Source: Roseibium aggregatum
Lineage (GTDB): Bacteria > Pseudomonadota > Alphaproteobacteria > Rhizobiales > Stappiaceae
Assembly (NCBI RefSeq): GCF_014692675.1
Contig: NZ_JABFCZ010000007.1
Location: 156,636 to 220,635, forward strand
Direction of reading: 5' to 3'
Length of the DNA stretch: 64,000 nucleotides
A program made the position numbers and the translations under genes. The notes beneath the pieces were generated by a model that was not told the DNA's origin, did no database searches, and saw only the letters and a program-made list of their open reading frames with translations. Each line of letters opens with the position of its first letter. Within the stretch, counting starts at the first letter, position 1. Of this stretch, positions 34,641 through 45,138 are shown piece by piece.

Positions 34641-35336
34641 TTGGGCCAGGAGGTCAGAACCAGCACTCCGACAGGCAGTTCCGCACCCCGTTCCGGACGG
34701 GGCGCCACCCGCGATCAGGTCGACCGTGCGGTCCGCACGGCGCTGCTGACGGGACGGTTCATTCCGGGCAAGGCCGTGACCTTGCGCGGGCTCGCCCAGG
34801 ATCTGGGCGTCAGCCCCATGCCGGTGCGCGAGGTGCTGCAACGCCTGGCCGCCGAAAACGCCCTGATCGTGCGCCCCAACGGCCGGGTCCAGGTTCCGGA
34901 GATGACCGCGGCCCGCTTCGACGAAATCCTCAAGGCGCGACTGCTGCTTGAGCCCGAACTGGCTGAAATGGCCTTGCCTTACCTGACGCGCCGCGACGCA
35001 AAGTCGCTGGAAGAAATCGATCTGGAGATCGACGCATCGATCGGAACCGGCGATGCGGAAGCCTATATGCGGCTCAACCATCTGTTCCATTTCCGGATCT
35101 ATTCCGCCTCGCCGTCGGAGATCCTGCTGCCGCTCGCCGAAAGCCTCTGGCTCCAGTTCGCCCCGTTCATGCGCATGGTTTACGGCCGGGTGGGCACGGC
35201 CAATCTGATCGACTGGCACAAGGAGGCGACCAAGGCGATACGGGACCAGGACGCCGCGGCCCTGCGCATGGCGATTGCCAGCGATATCAAGGAGGGTATG
35301 GGCATCCTCGGGCGGGACGGTCTGACGTCCGAATAA
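34641..35336 (+). CDS. GntR family regulator, FCD (FadR-type) subfamily
   Basis: DNA-binding regulator of 231 residues: winged helix-turn-helix at about 25-90 (LRGLAQDLGVSPMPVREVLQ) and an alpha-helical FCD ligand-binding domain at about 95-220, with RLNHLFHFRIY and metal-ligand His positions typical of the subfamily. TTG start after AAAAGAGG. Its position between polyamine ligases, with related palindromes on both sides, suggests it senses a polyamine or a gamma-glutamyl intermediate and represses these genes. This is a different family from E. coli PuuR. Confidence 0.9.
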   Translation: MGQEVRTSTPTGSSAPRSGRGATRDQVDRAVRTALLTGRFIPGKAVTLRGLAQDLGVSPMPVREVLQRLAAENALIVRPNGRVQVPEMTAARFDEILKARLLLEPELAEMALPYLTRRDAKSLEEIDLEIDASIGTGDAEAYMRLNHLFHFRIYSASPSEILLPLAESLWLQFAPFMRMVYGRVGTANLIDWHKEATKAIRDQDAAALRMAIASDIKEGMGILGRDGLTSE

Positions 35337-35381
35337 GTCCCTTTCTTTCACCACATGTGATCTTGTCCATTGACTTGTGGA

Positions 35382-35397
35382 TTTTGTGATCACAAAA
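35382..35397. promoter_or_regulatory. Perfect 16-bp palindrome before ligase 2
   Basis: TTTTGTGATCACAAAA is fully self-complementary and lies 124 bases before the ligase 2 start. A further half-match, ACATGTGATCTTGT, is at 35353. It is the probable GntR operator for ligase 2 and the aminotransferase. Confidence 0.6.
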
Positions 35398-35520
35398 TAA
35401 TCAAAACGCAGAAAGATCAGACCGGTGCCAAATTCGCGGACCGGCAGGTATAAGCTGACGCGGTCGCCGGAGCGGTTCCGTCCGCTTCCAATTCCTGCGC
35501 TTAAAACCCTGGAGCCTGAT

Positions 35521-36924
35521 GTGAGCAACGAGACCAACGATCCCGAAATCTCCAACAATGACAGCCTGCGCGGCGTCGGCGACATGGAGGCGGCTCGCAC
35601 CTGGCTGCGGCAACGCAACATCCAGGACATCGAATGCGTCGTCCCGGATCTCGCCGGCGTCGCCCGCGGCAAGATGATGCCGTCGGAGAAGTTCTTCTCC
35701 GGTTCGGTCATGACCATGCCCGCGTCGATCTTCGCCCAGACGATTTCAGGCAGCTATCCGGAAGACGACGAGCGCTTTCAGCACAATCCGATCGACGGCG
35801 ACCTTTATTTCCGGCCGGACTACGCGACCCTGACCTCTGTACCGTGGGAAACGGACCCGACCGCGCAGCTCATTCACGACGCCTACACGCGCGAAGGCGC
35901 GCCGGTGGAAACCGCCCCGCGCAACGTGCTGAAGCGTGTTCTGAAGCTCTACACCGACAAGGGCTGGGAGCCGGTGGTCGCTCCGGAAATCGAGTTCTAC
36001 CTGGTCAAGCCCAATGCCGACCCGGACTATCCGCTCGAACCGCCGACGGGTCGCTCCGGGCGCCCGGAAGTCGGCCGCCAGTCCTATTCGATCTCCGCGC
36101 TCAACGAATACGACGATCTGATCGACGACATTTACGACCTGTCGGAACAGCAGGGACTTGAGATCGATACGCTCATTCACGAAGAGGGCGCCGCACAGAT
36201 GGAGATCAACCTCCGTCACGGCAATCCTCTCGAGCTCGCGGACCAGGTGTTCCTGTTCAAACGCACGATCCGCGAGGCGGCGCTACGCCACGACATGTAT
36301 GCGACCTTCATGTCCAAGCCGATGTCGAGCCAGCCCGGCTCGGCCATGCATATCCATCAGTCGGTGATCGACAAGGAAACGGGCAACAACATCTTCGCCG
36401 GCGAGAACAGCGAGGAGACGCCGGAATTCCTCTCCTTCATTGCCGGGCATCAGCAGTATCTGCCCTATGTCACCTGCATCATGGCGCCCTTTGTCAATTC
36501 CTACCGGCGCTTCTCCCGCAATTCGACGTCGCCGGTGAATGTCTACTGGGGGTACGACAACCGGACGGTCGGACTGCGCGTGCCCTACTCCGACGCCCAG
36601 GCCAGGCGACTTGAAAACCGGGTGCCGGGATCGGATGCCAACCCCTATCTCGCCATCGCGGCTTCGCTTGCCTGCGGCTACCTCGGCATCGTCAAGGGAC
36701 TGAAACCGGACGCTCCGCAAACCACAAGCTGCAGCCACCTGCTGAAGGCCCTGCCCCGCGGGCTGCCGGAAGCCCTGGCGTTGTTTGAGAACAATCCCGA
36801 CATCATCGAGATCTTCGGCGAAAAGTTCGTCGCCACCTACCGTGCCATCAAGCATGAAGAGTTCGAAACCTTCATGTCTGTCATCAGTCCCTGGGAGCGG
36901 GAATACCTCCTGCTCAACGTCTGA
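35521..36924 (+). CDS. puuA: Glutamine-synthetase-family ligase (gamma-glutamylputrescine synthetase-like) 2
   Basis: A 467-residue enzyme like PuuA/SpuB, which makes gamma-glutamylputrescine. Blocks include DIECVVPDLAGVARGKMMP, PEIEFYLVKPN (metal Glu), EEGAAQMEINLRHG, GSAMHIHQSV and WGYDNRTVGLRVPYSD. GTG start at 35521 has GGAG at good spacing; an upstream in-frame GTG at 35425 is less likely. The aminotransferase gene follows by 48 bases. It shares the overall plan of ligase 1 but differs clearly, so the two probably act on different amines. Confidence 0.88.
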   Translation: MSNETNDPEISNNDSLRGVGDMEAARTWLRQRNIQDIECVVPDLAGVARGKMMPSEKFFSGSVMTMPASIFAQTISGSYPEDDERFQHNPIDGDLYFRPDYATLTSVPWETDPTAQLIHDAYTREGAPVETAPRNVLKRVLKLYTDKGWEPVVAPEIEFYLVKPNADPDYPLEPPTGRSGRPEVGRQSYSISALNEYDDLIDDIYDLSEQQGLEIDTLIHEEGAAQMEINLRHGNPLELADQVFLFKRTIREAALRHDMYATFMSKPMSSQPGSAMHIHQSVIDKETGNNIFAGENSEETPEFLSFIAGHQQYLPYVTCIMAPFVNSYRRFSRNSTSPVNVYWGYDNRTVGLRVPYSDAQARRLENRVPGSDANPYLAIAASLACGYLGIVKGLKPDAPQTTSCSHLLKALPRGLPEALALFENNPDIIEIFGEKFVATYRAIKHEEFETFMSVISPWEREYLLLNV

Positions 36925-36972
36925 TGTGAAACCTTTCAGACCATCACCAGTCTTTCGCCAACGGAGTTATCA

Positions 36973-38364
36973 ATGACGGCTGTATCCAACATCTATCCGA
37001 CCGCCGCCTTGCGGGCAGCCGATGCTGCGCACCACATCCATCCGTTCACGGATACCAAGGCGCTGAATGCGGAAGGCAGCCGGATCATTACCCATGCGGA
37101 CGGCGTCTGGCTGACGGATTCAGACGGCAACCGCATCCTCGACGGCATGGCCGGTCTTTGGTGCGTGCAGATCGGTCACGGCCGCCAGGAGGTCGCGGAT
37201 GCCGTCCATCGCCAGATGAGCGAGCTGTCCTATTACAACACCTTCTTCAAGACGACCCACCCGCCTGCGGTCGCGCTTTCGGAAAAGCTCGCCGAACTCG
37301 CACCGGCCCACATAAACCGGGTGTTCTACTGCTCGTCGGGCTCGGAGGCGAACGACACGGTCTTCCGCATGGCCCGCTTCTACTGGGACCAGATGGGCAA
37401 GCCGGAGAAAAAGGCCATCATCGGTCGCTGGAACGGCTATCACGGCTCGACGCTGGCGGGCACCAGCCTCGGCGGCATGAAGGCCATGCACGGCCAGGGA
37501 GACCTGCCGGTTCCCGGCGTCCACCACATCGACCAGCCCTACTGGTTCGGCGAAGGCGGCGACATGAGCCCGGAAGACTTCGGCATCCAGGTGGCGCGCA
37601 AGCTGGCCGAGAAGATCGACGAGATCGGCGAGGACAAGATTGCCGCCTTCATCGCCGAACCGATCCAGGGCGCCGGCGGCGTCATCATCCCGCCGGAAAC
37701 CTACTGGCCGGAAATCAAGAAGATCCTGGCGGAGCGGGACATCCTGCTGGTCGTCGACGAGGTGATCTGCGGCTTCGGCCGGCTCGGCACCTGGTTCGGT
37801 TCCGACTATTACGGCCTTGAACCCGACCTGATGCCGATCGCCAAGGGCCTGACCTCGGGCTATCTGCCCATGGGCGGCGTGCTGGTTTCAGACCGGGTCG
37901 CCGAAGGTCTGATCGACAAGGGCGGCGAGTTCTATCACGGCTACACCTATTCCGGTCATCCGGCCTGTGCTGCAGCGGCGCTTGCCAACCTGGAAATCAT
38001 GCAGCGGGAAAAGCTGGTCGACTATGTCGCCGACGACATCGGTCCCTACCTGCAGAAGCGCTGGACGGCGCTCGGCGACCATCCGCTGGTCGGCGAAGCG
38101 CGCATGAAAGGCCTGATGGGTGCGCTGGAACTGGTTCCGGAAAAGGGCAACCGGTCGAAGAAGTTTGCCAATGAGGGAACCGTCGGCACGCTCTGCCGCG
38201 ACATCTCCTTCAACAACGGCATGGTCATGCGTGCGGTGCGCGACAGCATGATCATTTCCCCGCCGCTGGTCCTTTCCCACGACGAGGCAGATCAACTGGT
38301 CGCCATCGCCCGCAAGACGCTGGACGACACCTATGTGGAACTGAAGCGGCAGGGGAAGGTCTGA
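36973..38364 (+). CDS. spuC: Class III aminotransferase, putrescine/polyamine:pyruvate type
   Basis: PLP-dependent omega-aminotransferase of 463 residues, similar to SpuC, which converts putrescine plus pyruvate to 4-aminobutanal and alanine. It has the cofactor Lys in PIAKGLTSGYLPMGG, the Asp of VVDEVICGFGRLG and YHGSTLAGTSLGG. Together with the ligases and the PotFGHI transporter it makes a complete uptake and first-step pathway for polyamines. Whether it works on the free amine or on a gamma-glutamyl derivative cannot be told. Confidence 0.88.
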   Translation: MTAVSNIYPTAALRAADAAHHIHPFTDTKALNAEGSRIITHADGVWLTDSDGNRILDGMAGLWCVQIGHGRQEVADAVHRQMSELSYYNTFFKTTHPPAVALSEKLAELAPAHINRVFYCSSGSEANDTVFRMARFYWDQMGKPEKKAIIGRWNGYHGSTLAGTSLGGMKAMHGQGDLPVPGVHHIDQPYWFGEGGDMSPEDFGIQVARKLAEKIDEIGEDKIAAFIAEPIQGAGGVIIPPETYWPEIKKILAERDILLVVDEVICGFGRLGTWFGSDYYGLEPDLMPIAKGLTSGYLPMGGVLVSDRVAEGLIDKGGEFYHGYTYSGHPACAAAALANLEIMQREKLVDYVADDIGPYLQKRWTALGDHPLVGEARMKGLMGALELVPEKGNRSKKFANEGTVGTLCRDISFNNGMVMRAVRDSMIISPPLVLSHDEADQLVAIARKTLDDTYVELKRQGKV

Positions 38365-38425
38365 AGAGGCCGCCTTACCGCACGGTTCCTTCGTGTGAAT
38401 TGATGACAGCAGTCCCGCCCACTCC

Positions 38426-38576
38426 CGTCTCCCCCCTTGAGGGGGAGATGTCCGCGCTAGCGGACAGAGGGGGGTGTCAGGCCCTCGGCATAGCAAGCGA
38501 CGCCGCAGCATGAAGTTTCCGCTGTTACCCCCCTCTGTCACCTTTGGTGACATCTCCCCCTCAAGGGGGGAGACGG
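38426..38576. repeat. Head-to-head pair of palindromic repeats
   Basis: Two inverted units of about 50 bases, 38426-38475 and 38526-38576. Each has CTCCCCC-TTGAGGGGGAGATGTC, a short inner hairpin (GTCCGCGCTAGCGGAC in one) and ACAGAGGGGGGT. A second pair of the same family is at 63756-63887. The rest of the 295-base gap after spuC has nothing I can identify. Confidence 0.85.
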
Positions 38577-38659
38577 GTGCAAGCGGCACATCCGATCTTC
38601 CCTAAGAGCCATCAATCTCAGGCGAAACCAAGAATTTTCGCCCTTTTTTCATCGTGCCG

Positions 38660-39412
38660 TCAGATACACCGGCCGCCGTCGATCTCCAGGGCGACGCCGG
38701 TGATGAATTCGGCCTCGTCGGAGGCGAGATAGAGGGCTGCGTTGGCGATGTCTTCCGGCGTCGATAGACGGCCGAGGGGAATGGTCGCCTTGAAGGCCGC
38801 ACGGCGCTCCGGCGTGTCCTCGCCCATGAAACGGTCCAGCATGGCGGTCTCGCCCGCGACCGGGCACAGCGCATTGACCCGGATCTTCTTCGGCGCCAGT
38901 TCGACCGCCATCGACTTGGTGGCGGTGATGGCGAAACCCTTGGAGGCGTTGTACCAGGTGAGCCCCGGCCTCGGCCTGAGCCCGGCGGTCGACGCGGTGT
39001 TGATGATCACCCCGCCGCCCTGTTTTTCCATGATCGGCACGACCTGAAGGGTGGCCAGATAGATCGCCTTGGCGTTCACCGCCATGATCTTGTTGAAGTC
39101 GTCTTCGCTGACATCGAGCAGGTCGCAATTGCGATGGGTGTAGCCGGCGTTGTTGACGAGGATATCCAGCCGGCCGAAGACATCGGTCGCATCGGTGACC
39201 ATGGCCGTCACGCCTGCCGTCTTGGTGACATCCGCCGTGACCGCGATTGCCGCACTGCCGATTTCCCGCGCCACCCGCGCCGCCGAACCTTCGTTCAGGT
39301 CGGCGACGACGACCTTCGCGCCTTCCGCGGCATACCGCTTGGCGATACCCTCCCCGAAGCCCGAGCCTGCGCCCGTAACGACGGCAACCTTGCCTTCCAG
39401 TCTTCCACTCAT
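38660..39412 (-). CDS. Short-chain dehydrogenase/reductase
   Basis: NAD(P)-dependent oxidoreductase of 250 residues with a Rossmann fold. It shows GAGSGFGEGIA as the cofactor glycine motif, an Asp at the end of beta-2 (VVADLNEG) that favours NAD, NNAGYTH, and the YNASK catalytic pair. The ATG at 39412 has GGAGG upstream; a TTG three codons earlier would be too near it. FabG-like or sugar/alcohol dehydrogenase are all possible. It is separated from the NUDIX gene by 56 bases. Confidence 0.88.
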   Translation of the reverse strand: MSGRLEGKVAVVTGAGSGFGEGIAKRYAAEGAKVVVADLNEGSAARVAREIGSAAIAVTADVTKTAGVTAMVTDATDVFGRLDILVNNAGYTHRNCDLLDVSEDDFNKIMAVNAKAIYLATLQVVPIMEKQGGGVIINTASTAGLRPRPGLTWYNASKGFAITATKSMAVELAPKKIRVNALCPVAGETAMLDRFMGEDTPERRAAFKATIPLGRLSTPEDIANAALYLASDEAEFITGVALEIDGGRCI

Positions 39413-39468
39413 CGATTTCAATCCTCCCGGTTGGAGCAGACGTTAGTCAATGAGCAGGGCAGGTGCAA

Positions 39469-40092
39469 TCAGACAAAAAGCTCAGGCTCATCCAGCATCA
39501 GCCGCAGCACGAGCACGACGGTCTTGGCGTCCTGCAACTCGCCCTTGCGCAGGAGGTCTGCCAGATCCCGGCAGGTGAATTCCAGGATCTCGATATCCTC
39601 GCCTTCTTCGGCAACGCCACCGCCGAAACCGCCCCCGAAATCGCTGTTGTCATCGTGATCGTAGTCGGCCAGGAACAGGTCCAGCTTTTCGCCGAGCATT
39701 CCGGGGCTGGGAAGGATCGAGCATACAGCCTGCAGGCTGCGCGGCCGGAAACCGAGCTCCTCCTCCATTTCGCGCGCTGCCGCCTCGGCAGCGTTTTCGC
39801 CCTGATCGATCAGACCGGCACAGACCTCCAGCGGAAAGCCGTTTTCGTGTTCCACGAGCGGCGGAATCCGGAGCTGCCGCACCAGAAGCACCGTCTTGCG
39901 GTTCCTGTCCACCGGAAGGACCGCCACTGCATTGCCGTGATGGTGCAGCTCGCGGGTCAGTCTGCCCGGCGAGCCGTCGAGGCGGGTATAGGCCGCTTCG
40001 ATCACGTCGACCTTGCAGAACCCGTCATAGACGCGCCGGCGGGACAGGATATCGACTTCTGTTGAGGCGGGTCTTGCCGGCGAATTGCTCAT
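39469..40092 (-). CDS. NUDIX hydrolase (ADP-ribose pyrophosphatase-like)
   Basis: A 207-residue NUDIX protein with the box GLIDQGENAAEAAAREMEEE, matching G-x5-E-x7-REUxEExGU, ahead of LGF. N-terminal VDILSRRRVYDGFCKVD and VLLVRQLRIP resemble ADP-sugar pyrophosphatases (NudF/NudK). It cleaves a nucleoside diphosphate linked to another moiety; the exact substrate is not readable. It follows the cys operon on the same strand after 61 bases. Confidence 0.9.
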   Translation of the reverse strand: MSNSPARPASTEVDILSRRRVYDGFCKVDVIEAAYTRLDGSPGRLTRELHHHGNAVAVLPVDRNRKTVLLVRQLRIPPLVEHENGFPLEVCAGLIDQGENAAEAAAREMEEELGFRPRSLQAVCSILPSPGMLGEKLDLFLADYDHDDNSDFGGGFGGGVAEEGEDIEILEFTCRDLADLLRKGELQDAKTVVLVLRLMLDEPELFV

Positions 40093-40153
40093 GGGGGGTC
40101 TCCCGGATGTTGCAGCGCATTCTACTTGTCACATCCGGGAAATTAAAAGCCAG

Positions 40154-40687
40154 TTACTCGGCGGCCTGCGCAGCCTCGCGCAGGGAGCGTCGCGCCCACG
40201 GACGGGTCCCGGCCGGGATCTCTTCCACCGTGCCGACCGGCTGAAGATAGCGGGTCACTTCCGGCCATTCGCCGCCCTTCAGCGCCTTGACGACCTCAGG
40301 CTTCGAAATCTGGAAACTGGAGATGCCGCAGCGGCGCATCAGCGGCACCTGGTCGAGGATATAATCGCCGGTCGCACGGATATCGCCCTTGTAACCGAAC
40401 TCCTCCCGCAGGATGCGGGCTGCGGAAAATCCGCGGCCGTCGGTGAATTTCGGAAAGGCGACGACCACGAGCGAGATCCTGTCCAGAAAGGGTTGAAGCT
40501 CTTCGGCCTTGTCACCCGCGGCAATCAGAATGGCCGTCTGCCTGCCGCCTTTCAGGAATGTCTCCGGCTCCGCCAGGAACCGGCCCAAGGGAACCGTGAC
40601 ATTTCCGTCAGACGGCAGGGCGTCCTCGCCGTCGATGAGGGTCCAGCTTTCCTCGAAAAACGCGCCGTTGGAATAAATGGTGGTCAT
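40154..40687 (-). CDS. DUF934 protein of sulfate assimilation operon
   Basis: A 177-residue protein of the DUF934 family, which is regularly found beside cysH and cysI in proteobacteria and is thought to help assimilatory sulfite reduction by an unknown mechanism. Central block LVVVAFPKFTDGRGFSAAR and later YILDQVPLMRRCG are characteristic. The start at 40687 (MTTIYSNG) agrees with the family and follows cysH by 20 bases. Last gene of the operon. Confidence 0.87.
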   Translation of the reverse strand: MTTIYSNGAFFEESWTLIDGEDALPSDGNVTVPLGRFLAEPETFLKGGRQTAILIAAGDKAEELQPFLDRISLVVVAFPKFTDGRGFSAARILREEFGYKGDIRATGDYILDQVPLMRRCGISSFQISKPEVVKALKGGEWPEVTRYLQPVGTVEEIPAGTRPWARRSLREAAQAAE

Positions 40688-40707
40688 TTTCTCTTGTTTC
40701 CCCAGCA

Positions 40708-41455
40708 TTAGATACCGCTGCCGTCGATTTCGCGGCCATGGGTGGGAAGATGGATCCCGCATTCGGTCTTTTCCTGCCCGCGCCAGCGGCCCGCGCGCGG
40801 ATCCTCGCCGGGCTTCACCTTGTCGGTGCACGGCAGGCAGCCGATGGAGGGATAGCCCTGGGCGACCAGCGGATGCGGCGGCAGACCATGCGCCCTGGCA
40901 TAGTCCAGGATCCGGCCGGCTTCCCAGTCCGCGAGCGGATTGACCTTCACCCGGCCGTCATCGGCCTCGAACAGCGCAAGGTTTGCCCGGTTGGAACTCT
41001 GAAAGCGCTTGCGGCCCGAAATCCAGGAGGAAAACCCGTCAAGCGCCACATCCAGCGGCAGGACCTTGCGGATGTGGCAGCAGGCGTCCGTGTCGGACAT
41101 CCAGAGCATGCCGCCCGCGTCCTTCCCGGCAAGGTCCTCAGGATCCGGCTTCTGTGAACGGACGTCGGTCAGGCCCAGCCTGTCGATGAGGTCGTCCCGA
41201 TAACGCAGCGTGGCCGGAAACAGCTTGCCGGTGTCGATGAAGATTACCGGTGTTGCCGGATCGATTTCGGCGACCATGTGAAGAAGGACCGCCGAGTCGG
41301 CGCCGAAACTCGACACCAGGGCGATCTCATCCGGATACTGCTCGCGGATCGCCGCACGCAGCACCGTCTGCGCCTCAGCGCCTTCGTACTGGGCGTTCAG
41401 GGCCCGGACTTCTGCGTCAAGCGCCAGTTCCGGATCCACGGCGGATGTCAGGCTG

Positions 41456-41469
<14 letters not shown>
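40708..41469 (-). CDS. cysH: Assimilatory adenylylsulfate (APS) reductase
   Basis: Reduces APS to sulfite with thioredoxin electrons; 253 residues. The ATP-PPase-like core has SSFGADSAVLLHM. Paired cysteines ACCHIRK and CLPC coordinate a 4Fe-4S cluster, which marks the APS-using type rather than the PAPS-using one, and the catalytic Cys is in TECGIHLP near the C-terminus. The start at 41469 overlaps the cysI stop by 14 bases; longer upstream frames run through cysI in another frame and are not real. Confidence 0.92.
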
Positions 41470-43114
<1,645 letters not shown>

Positions 43115-43164
43115 GCTTTTCTCCGTTCAGGCGCTGCCGGTTTGCCGGCGCTGCCTCTGGTCAA

Positions 43165-43464
43165 TCAGGCTGTTGCGGCCCGTGTCTGTTTGCCGAGGTC
43201 CGGCAGGATGGTCGGGCCTGCCGCGCGGATCCGTTCGCGCAGGCGCTTGGGCGTGATCCGGCCTTCCTCGCTGACGACATCCACATCGTAGGCTTCCACC
43301 ACCTCGCGATCGGCGATGGACTGTTGAGCGGTCGCCATGGCGGCTGCGACGTCTTCCTTCGTCTCCAGAAGCTTGGCCCGGGCAAGGTCACCGACCCAGT
43401 TTTCATCCGCCCCGAGCCAGACGACTTCGCCATCGAGCAGGCGGTTTGCGGTAACGACTTTCAT
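43165..43464 (-). CDS. DUF2849 protein of siroheme/sulfite operon
   Basis: A 99-residue protein of the DUF2849 family, a small companion usually found between cysG and cysI in alphaproteobacteria; its function is unknown. N-terminal MKVVTANRLLDGEVVWL and central IADREVVEAYDVDV are recognisable. The start at 43464 is preceded by GAGGAGTT; it begins 13 bases after the cysG stop. Confidence 0.87.
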   Translation of the reverse strand: MKVVTANRLLDGEVVWLGADENWVGDLARAKLLETKEDVAAAMATAQQSIADREVVEAYDVDVVSEEGRITPKRLRERIRAAGPTILPDLGKQTRAATA

Positions 43465-43477
43465 TGCATTCAACTCC

Positions 43478-44923
43478 TCAGGCGGCGGCTTCGCGCAAAA
43501 CCGCGGACGCGGCCAGAGGCTCCGCATTCAGGAGCCTCGCGTGTCCGACGGCATCGCCGATGATGATCAGGACCGGACCGCCGACATCGTCGCGGCCGGA
43601 CAGATGGCTCAGGTCAGACAAGACGCCGGAAAACTGGCGTTCGCCGGCCTGGGCGGCATTTTCGATAAGGACGACCGATGTTGCCGGCTTCATGCCGGCG
43701 GAAATCAGCCTTTCCGAGACAGCGGCCGCGACGCTGCGGCCCATGTAGACGGCGACCGTCGCCCCCTTGAGCGCGAGACCCGCCCAGTCCGGCAGGGTTT
43801 CGGAACGGGCATTGTGGCCGGTCGCAAAGACCAGCGTGGACGCCACGCCGCGCAGGGTCAGCGGCAGCTGCGCGGAGGCGGCTGCGGCAAAGGCGGCGGT
43901 CACGCCAGGGACCACTTCAAAGCCGATACCGGCCTCGTTAAGTGCCGCCATTTCCTCGCCGGCCCGGCCGAAGATCAGCGGATCGCCCGACTTGAGCCGG
44001 ACAACTTTGCGGCCCTGCCGGGCAAGATCGACCAGAAGCCCGTTCGTTTCAGACTGCGGAACCGAATGGGCGCCCTTGCGCTTGCCCACCGAAATCCGCT
44101 CCGCATCCCTGCGTCCCATGGCGACGACCGATGCCGGGACCAGCGCGTCGTAAACGATGACGTCGGCCTCCTGCAGAAGGCGCTGCGCGCGCAGGGTCAG
44201 AAGGTCTTCGGCTCCCGGACCGGCCCCGACCAGCCAGACGAAGCCGGTCTCATCCACATGACCGTTCAGCAGGCGCTGGGTTTCAGCCCGCGCCAGATCC
44301 TTCCGGCCGGCATGAACGTGGGCCGCGACCGGTCCTGAGAAAAACCGTGCCCAGAACCGGCGGCGTACGGCACCGTCGCGGATGACCCTCGAAACCGTAT
44401 CGCGAAAGCTTTCCGCCAGCTGCGCGAGATCGCCGGTCGCCCGTGGCAGCATGGCCTCGATCCGCGCCCGGATATGGCGCGCCAGGACCGGCCCGACGCC
44501 GGTGGAGGTAATGGCAACGGCGACCGGCGCCCGGTTGACCAGGGCCCCGGTATAAAAATCGCAGAGATCCGGCCGGTCGACCGCATTGACCGGCACGCCT
44601 GCCGCCCGCGCGACTTCAACCACCGCCCTGTCGAGCGCTTCATCCTCGCGCGCGGTAAAGACAAGTGCTGCGTCTTCCAGAACTTCAGCCCGGAACTCCT
44701 CGCCGACATGTTTTGCGCCAACGCTCTCGATCGCCTGCTGCAGCACCGGCTCCACCTTAAGTGAAACGACCTCGATCCGGGCATTGGTTTCGCCGAGAAG
44801 ACGGACCTTGGCGGCAGCTTCCGCGCCATGGCCGACGACGATCACCCGTTGCCCCCGGACCTTGAAAAAGGCCGGAAAGACATCGAGGCGCCGTTTCTTC
44901 TTTTCGGTGTCGGTCCCGTTCAT
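43478..44923 (-). CDS. cysG: Siroheme synthase CysG (fused)
   Basis: Bifunctional protein of 481 residues that makes siroheme for sulfite reductase. The N-terminal domain (about 1-205) is the precorrin-2 dehydrogenase/ferrochelatase with GQRVIVVGHGAEAAAKV. The C-terminal domain (about 215-460) is uroporphyrinogen-III methyltransferase with VGAGPGAEDLLTLRAQRLLQ and KSGDPLIFGRAGEE. GGGAG before 44923 supports this start over 44953. It is the first gene of the cysG-DUF2849-cysI-cysH-DUF934 operon. Confidence 0.93.
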   Translation of the reverse strand: MNGTDTEKKKRRLDVFPAFFKVRGQRVIVVGHGAEAAAKVRLLGETNARIEVVSLKVEPVLQQAIESVGAKHVGEEFRAEVLEDAALVFTAREDEALDRAVVEVARAAGVPVNAVDRPDLCDFYTGALVNRAPVAVAITSTGVGPVLARHIRARIEAMLPRATGDLAQLAESFRDTVSRVIRDGAVRRRFWARFFSGPVAAHVHAGRKDLARAETQRLLNGHVDETGFVWLVGAGPGAEDLLTLRAQRLLQEADVIVYDALVPASVVAMGRRDAERISVGKRKGAHSVPQSETNGLLVDLARQGRKVVRLKSGDPLIFGRAGEEMAALNEAGIGFEVVPGVTAAFAAAASAQLPLTLRGVASTLVFATGHNARSETLPDWAGLALKGATVAVYMGRSVAAAVSERLISAGMKPATSVVLIENAAQAGERQFSGVLSDLSHLSGRDDVGGPVLIIIGDAVGHARLLNAEPLAASAVLREAAA

Positions 44924-45138
44924 GGGGCTACTCTCCCGGACAATCGCATCCATGGACTGAATCTAGTCATTCGCGGGCGAAAACGCGGGGCATCGCATTT
45001 CAAAGGCGGAGCGCAGCGGGGAAAAGGTTTTCGAAAATCCAAACCCGATCGAAACGATTTCGAGCATATACTGCACAGCGGTAAGATATGCAGACGGAAG
45101 GCGGTTTCGCCTTTATCCGCCTTGGGAGACACCGGGGA

